Source: Hyphomicrobium sp. (GTDB taxonomy: Bacteria > Pseudomonadota > Alphaproteobacteria > Rhizobiales > Hyphomicrobiaceae). From it: a DNA stretch of 64,000 nt. A model generated the notes under the pieces. The model saw only the letters and a program-made list of their open reading frames with translations, searched no databases and was not told the DNA's origin. Both the position numbers and the translations under genes were made by a program. Of the stretch, positions 60,607 to 64,000 are shown piece by piece (the first letter of the stretch is position 1; each line of letters opens with the position of its first letter). The DNA is taken from the NCBI GenBank assembly GCA_013141015.1, contig JABFRT010000004.1, positions 124,001 to 188,000 of the forward strand, given 5' to 3'.

Positions 60607-61962
60607 ATGTCCGACGCCAGCAAAACCACAGATCCTGCGACCCTGACCGCCACAGATGCAGCCAAGCGCCTTGCCAGTGGGGCCCTGACCGCCGAAGCCC
60701 TGACGGCCGCCTGTCTGGCGCGGATCAGACTTCGCGACGCAGACGTTGAAGCGTGGGCGCATTTTGATGCCAGTAAAGTCATGGCTGAGGCCAAGGCCAG
60801 CGACGCGGCCCGCAAGCGCGGAGAAAAGCCAGGCCCGCTGGCTGGCATTCCGGTCGCCATCAAAGACATCATCGATACCGCCGATTACCCAACAGAGCAC
60901 GGCACGCCAGTGTTCGCCGGGCGCCAGCCTGAAAAGGACGCGAGCTTGGTCGCGCAATTGAAATCGGCTGGCGCGACTATCTTCGGCAAGACGGTCACAA
61001 CCGAACTGGCGTTCTTCGGTCCCGGCAAAACCAAGAACCCGCACAACCCAGGCCACACGCCGGGCGGCTCATCGTCGGGTTCAGCGGCAGCGGTCGCCGA
61101 CTTCCAGGTGCCGCTGAGCATCGGCACGCAGACCGCGGGATCGCTGATCCGCCCGGCATCGTACTGTGGCGTGATCGGCTTCAAACCGACGTTCGGCGCG
61201 GTGTCACGCACCGGCGTGCTAGAGCAGTCCGCACCTCTTGATACGATTGGCGGATACGCGCGCTCGGTTGAAGACATCGCGCTGCTGATGGATGCGATCA
61301 GCGGCTTTGACGCGACGGACGCCGATATGACGGCTGGTCCGCGCCTGTCGCTGGTTGCTGAACTCGCAAAACCGGCAGCGCGCGCGCCGCGCTTTGCCTT
61401 CATCACATCGCCGGCCTGGCCGCAAGCGGACGACGACGCACGCCGGGCTTACCAGGACTTCGCGCAAAAGTGCGGCGCGCGCACGTCCGTGGTTGAGGTG
61501 CCGTTGCCGGAAGATTTCGACGGCAGTCTGCGATTGCAGCAGATCGTGCAATTTTCCGACATCGCCAAAAACTACGGGCCAATCGCCGGCGCCAACCCAA
61601 ACACCATTTCAGCAAAGCTGGCCGAGATCATTGCCGAGGGGCGGACGTTCTCGCAGGCCGACTACGTGTCGGCCCGAGCCGCCGCCGACCCGCTTTATGA
61701 AAGCCTGCAAAGCCTCATGCGCGGCTTCGATGCGATATTGACGCCGGCAGCCCAAGGCGTGGCGCTTAAAGGTCTTGGCTCGACCGGCAGTCCGATGTTC
61801 AACGCGCTTTGGACTTATCTCGGTATGCCAGCAATTTCGCTGCCGCTGCTCAACGTCAAAGGTTTGCCGCTCGGCGTGCAGCTGGTTGGGCGGCGCGGTG
61901 AGGACGGCGCACTGTTGCGCGCGGCGGCGTGGATGATGCGGGAATTTGCACCCATCGCGTAA
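60607..61962 (+). CDS. Amidase (amidase signature family)
   Basis: 451 residues. Ser-cisSer-Lys triad visible: Lys in PVAIKDIIDT, GGSSSGSAAAVADFQVPL (amidase signature) and the nucleophile Ser in TQTAGSLIRPASYCG. Hydrolyses a C-N amide bond; the substrate cannot be inferred, GatA is unlikely without GatB/GatC neighbours. The frame is open to 60292; the start MSDASKTTD at 60607 has GGAAG upstream. Confidence 0.9.
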   Translation: MSDASKTTDPATLTATDAAKRLASGALTAEALTAACLARIRLRDADVEAWAHFDASKVMAEAKASDAARKRGEKPGPLAGIPVAIKDIIDTADYPTEHGTPVFAGRQPEKDASLVAQLKSAGATIFGKTVTTELAFFGPGKTKNPHNPGHTPGGSSSGSAAAVADFQVPLSIGTQTAGSLIRPASYCGVIGFKPTFGAVSRTGVLEQSAPLDTIGGYARSVEDIALLMDAISGFDATDADMTAGPRLSLVAELAKPAARAPRFAFITSPAWPQADDDARRAYQDFAQKCGARTSVVEVPLPEDFDGSLRLQQIVQFSDIAKNYGPIAGANPNTISAKLAEIIAEGRTFSQADYVSARAAADPLYESLQSLMRGFDAILTPAAQGVALKGLGSTGSPMFNALWTYLGMPAISLPLLNVKGLPLGVQLVGRRGEDGALLRAAAWMMREFAPIA

Positions 61963-62111
61963 GCCTACATGTGGCTATCGGCGGCCCGCCCAAATCCTAA
62001 CACCGCGTTAACGCAAATTTATCGTTTCTCAACCATGTTGCGGACACCGGGTCTGGCGACAACCCTTGATCTTACCCGGTGTTGTACTGCGTACATGCGA
62101 GGGACTGTTCT

Positions 62112-62780
62112 ATGTTTGCGTTTCGCGCCTATCGCGCCAGAACTGCGTCTGCTGTGACGCTTATGGCTGCCACACTTCTCATCCCACTTTCCGCAACGGC
62201 CACCAAGGCCGACATGCTGGCCCCGATCTGGACCGGCGCTTATGCCGGATTCCACGGCGGCACCAAATGGGGCGACATCGACACCGACTTTGGCTCGGCG
62301 ATGTCTGGCACCGATTGGACCGGCGGCGGCCACATTGGCTACAATTTCGGTCTCGGCGGCATCGTTCTCGGACTTGAAGCCGATGCGACACTCGACAGCA
62401 CCAGCTTGGGCTTCACGCCGAAGGGCGGCGGCACAGGTTCTTTTGAAACCGACTGGAGCGGCACCATCCGCGGCCGCGCCGGCATGCCAGTTGGCCCAGC
62501 GCTGCTTTATGCAACCGCGGGCTACGCCTGGACCGAAGCGACGCTCAACGAAGCGGCGGTTGGCGGCGGATCATTTTCAACCAGCCACACGTTTCATGGC
62601 GTGGTCTATGGGCTTGGCGCGGAAGCGTATGTGCTGCCGAATTTGTCACTGCGGCTTGAAGCCCTGCGTTTCGACTATGCGGCCGACAAACTCTCGCTAT
62701 CCGGCGCGCAAAATCTGGTCGAGGAATTCGACCCGAGCGAAACCGTGGTGCGGGCTGGCGTGACGTTTCATTTAAATTGA
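62112..62780 (+). CDS. Outer-membrane beta-barrel protein (Omp25/RopB-like)
   Basis: 222 residues. Signal peptide (AVTLMAATLLIPLSATATKA), then IWTGAYAGFHGGTKWGD, GGHIGYNFGLGGIVLGLEAD, WSGTIRGRAGMPVGPALLYA and a C-terminal aromatic end VVRAGVTFHLN; a small eight-stranded porin-like barrel of the Omp25/RopB type. Start ATG 62112. An 11-bp tandem duplication (CATTTAAATTG at 62769 and 62785) surrounds the stop codon. Confidence 0.85.
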   Translation: MFAFRAYRARTASAVTLMAATLLIPLSATATKADMLAPIWTGAYAGFHGGTKWGDIDTDFGSAMSGTDWTGGGHIGYNFGLGGIVLGLEADATLDSTSLGFTPKGGGTGSFETDWSGTIRGRAGMPVGPALLYATAGYAWTEATLNEAAVGGGSFSTSHTFHGVVYGLGAEAYVLPNLSLRLEALRFDYAADKLSLSGAQNLVEEFDPSETVVRAGVTFHLN

Positions 62781-62880
62781 TGGCCATTTAAATTGGCAGG
62801 CCGCCCGGCCTGCGCGATTTGCCGGATTGCGCCTAGATGCTGTAGCGTGCCGCCTCTCAATCACAAACGAGGCGGCACCT

Positions 62881-63255
62881 ATGACCACATCCAGCATTGC
62901 AACGGGCATTCCCAAAGTCATCGACTTTCAAGCGGCGCACCCCGAGGCGCTGCACTATCACCCTGACGCGGACCGGATTCTTGAAGGTGATCCGGCGCAA
63001 TCGCTGATCACTTTATTTTCCAGCGCTGATGGACGGTTTCACAGCGGCATCTGGGAATGCAAACCCGGCAAGTGGCGCGTGGTGTTCAGCGAAAGCGAAT
63101 TCGTGCATCTGATCGCGGGCGTGATGGTGGTGGCGTCCGACGACGGCTCAAGCCAAACATTCGGCGCCGGTGACGCGTTCGTCTGCCCGGCTGGATTCAC
63201 CGGCACCTGGCATGTGCTTGAAACCGCCCGCAAGCATTTCGCCTACTACGAATAG
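62881..63255 (+). CDS. Cupin domain protein (ureidoglycine aminohydrolase-like)
   Basis: 124 residues, single cupin barrel. SGIWECKPGKWRVVF, EFVHLIAGVMVVASDDG and GAGDAFVCPAGFTGTWHVLE match small cupin_3 (DUF861-like) proteins. Probably metal-binding or enzyme-like; the function is unknown. GAGG precedes the ATG (62881). Confidence 0.85.
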   Translation: MTTSSIATGIPKVIDFQAAHPEALHYHPDADRILEGDPAQSLITLFSSADGRFHSGIWECKPGKWRVVFSESEFVHLIAGVMVVASDDGSSQTFGAGDAFVCPAGFTGTWHVLETARKHFAYYE

Positions 63256-63616
63256 GGCAGCGAATCGCGGTGTTTTCCGCAACCAAAACGCACGCTCGTT
63301 TTATTGCTAACCATAGAAAATGCTGGCCAGCGTGACGCTGGTGTGGTAGTCTTTTCGTATGGTCGGAGAAGCAGGCGGTAGAGCACAGCGGTGCTTTTGC
63401 CGCCTTTTTTGTTTCCGTCTCCCTAGGGGAGAAGGTGCCACGAAGTGGCGGATGAGGGGCTGGCCTCTGCACCGGTGTTGGTGTTGCTGCGCCGGGCGGG
63501 CATCTGGCGCTACCGCGCCGGGCGGGCATCGCTACCGCCGGGCGGGAGAGGAAAGTGGGCAAAAAAAAACCGGCGGAGTGATCCGCCGGTTTTGTTCTTT
63601 CAAAATGCCGGAGCGA
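63256..63616. repeat. Gene-free repeat-rich intergenic region
   Basis: 361 bp with several elements. 63324-63340: CCAGC/GCTGG hairpin. 63372-63410: AGGCGG ... CCGCCT hairpin with TTTTTT (plus-strand terminator, perhaps of a small RNA or the cupin gene). 63418-63459: TCTCCC/GGGAGA and GCCAC/GTGGC hairpins, resembling rhizobial ctctcccc-type palindromic repeats. 63489-63530: 16-bp exact repeat GCGCCGGGCGGGCATC twice, with an 11-bp partial third copy at 63536. No ORF is credible. Confidence 0.6.
63561..63592 (-). terminator. Terminator of the 2-hydroxyacid dehydrogenase gene
   Basis: Perfect 11-bp stem AAACCGGCGGA/TCCGCCGGTTT with GTGA loop; the minus strand continues into nine T residues before GCCC. 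Also has TTTGTTC on the plus side. Confidence 0.9.
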
Positions 63617-64000
63617 TCACGCCAGCTTGAACGGCATGTCCTTGCCGGCAAAAAACGCGTCGATGTTGTCGAGCGCTTCAAAGCCCATCTGGTTGCGGGC
63701 TTCAACGGCCGCTGAGCCCAAGTGCGGGAACAGGAACGTATTTGGCAGATCGTAATAACCGTCGTTGATGTTCGGCTCGCCCGCAAACACGTCGAGGCCG
63801 GCATACGACAACTGGCCCGACTTCAAGGCCGCGATCATATCGGCGTCGTTGACCAGATCGCCGCGCGCCGTGTTCACGACAATCGCGCCCTTCGGCAGCT
63901 TGTTGATGGTGGCTGTATTGAAGAAGCCGCGCGTTTCAGGCGTGGACGGCGCATTGATCGAGAAGAACTGCGAAACCTTCAACAGGCTGTCGAGGCTGTC
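63617..64000 (-). CDS. D-2-hydroxyacid dehydrogenase (glyoxylate/hydroxypyruvate reductase-like), C-terminal part
   Basis: The gene runs off the right edge; the last 127 codons are present. Motifs of NAD-dependent 2-hydroxyacid dehydrogenases: SINAPSTPETRGFFN, VNTARGDLVND (with Arg and catalytic Asp region), GLDVFAGEP (Glu) and FLFPHLGSA (catalytic His). It would reduce glyoxylate or hydroxypyruvate, which fits with the aminotransferase 3.3 kb away. ATG at 63982 is internal because the frame continues to the window end. Confidence 0.88.
   Translation of the reverse strand, partial: DSLDSLLKVSQFFSINAPSTPETRGFFNTATINKLPKGAIVVNTARGDLVNDADMIAALKSGQLSYAGLDVFAGEPNINDGYYDLPNTFLFPHLGSAAVEARNQMGFEALDNIDAFFAGKDMPFKLA

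Overview
The window is about 64 kb of GC-rich chromosomal DNA from an alphaproteobacterium, most likely of the order Hyphomicrobiales (Rhizobiales). The evidence is gene order and protein style: ffs-dnaX-ybaB-recR in tandem, kdsB-pheA beside a membrane-anchored cytochrome c, a yejABEF-type peptide importer, and a complete Tad/Cpa pilus locus with a CpaE-type TadZ. I saw no rRNA, tRNA, CRISPR array, insertion sequence or prophage. The genus cannot be named from the sequence.

Layout. 0-3.6 kb (minus): SRP RNA, dnaX, ybaB, recR and the first codons of a MATE exporter. 3.8-7.2 kb (plus): a three-part molybdenum hydroxylase made of a [2Fe-2S] subunit, a diheme cytochrome c and a Tat-exported molybdopterin subunit. 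7.2-11 kb: PilZ protein, then kdsB-pheA-SDR (minus), divergent to a cytochrome c. 11-19.9 kb (plus): peptide ABC importer with two tandem binding proteins, two permeases and a double ATPase, interrupted by a VapBC-like toxin-antitoxin pair. 19.9-23.4 kb: GST, an unknown protein, NlpC/P60 hydrolase and M17 aminopeptidase. 23.6-37.2 kb: tad/cpa locus (tadD, tadC, tadB, cpaF, cpaE, cpaD, cpaC, cpaB, cpaA, two flp pilins, and divergent secretin-N, TadE and TadG-like genes). 37.4-45.5 kb: TetR, YdjM-like protein, CDF exporter, RlpA-like protein, RimO, XdhC-MocA and imelysin. 45.6-51 kb: GntR, orphan OmpR-type regulator, ZnuA, DUF1007 and NicO metal genes, thioredoxin-like protein. 51.2-52.6 kb: an orphan diverged TRAP-type binding protein and a DUF2853 protein. 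52.8-57.8 kb (plus): the most unusual cluster, described below. 58-64 kb: Cys-rich protein, HAD hydrolase, serine-glyoxylate aminotransferase, amidase, outer-membrane barrel, cupin, and the end of a hydroxypyruvate/glyoxylate reductase.

The cluster at 52.8-57.8 kb holds five co-directional genes: a small coiled-coil protein, a 793-residue inner-membrane protein with six 18-residue cytoplasmic repeats, a longin/roadblock-like segment, one membrane span, a BON-like segment and a C-terminal OmpA peptidoglycan-binding domain, then a Rab/Ras-like small GTPase, a soluble PAS-like histidine kinase and a single-domain response regulator. OmpA/GTPase and GTPase/kinase genes overlap. A perfect 11-bp inverted repeat lies just upstream. 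I read it as a candidate GTPase-gated signalling complex spanning inner membrane to cell wall and feeding a phosphorelay. The function is inferred.

Non-coding DNA also holds notable structure: a 132-bp nested-palindrome element between ybaB and recR that shares its GTCATCC/GGATGAC ends with a perfect palindrome at the start of the second peptide-binding-protein gene; a run of hairpins between ffs and dnaX; three successive palindromes upstream of the serine-glyoxylate aminotransferase; a perfect 18-bp operator-like palindrome before tetR; and TTAA-N8-TTA(A/G) motifs at the pilus promoters.
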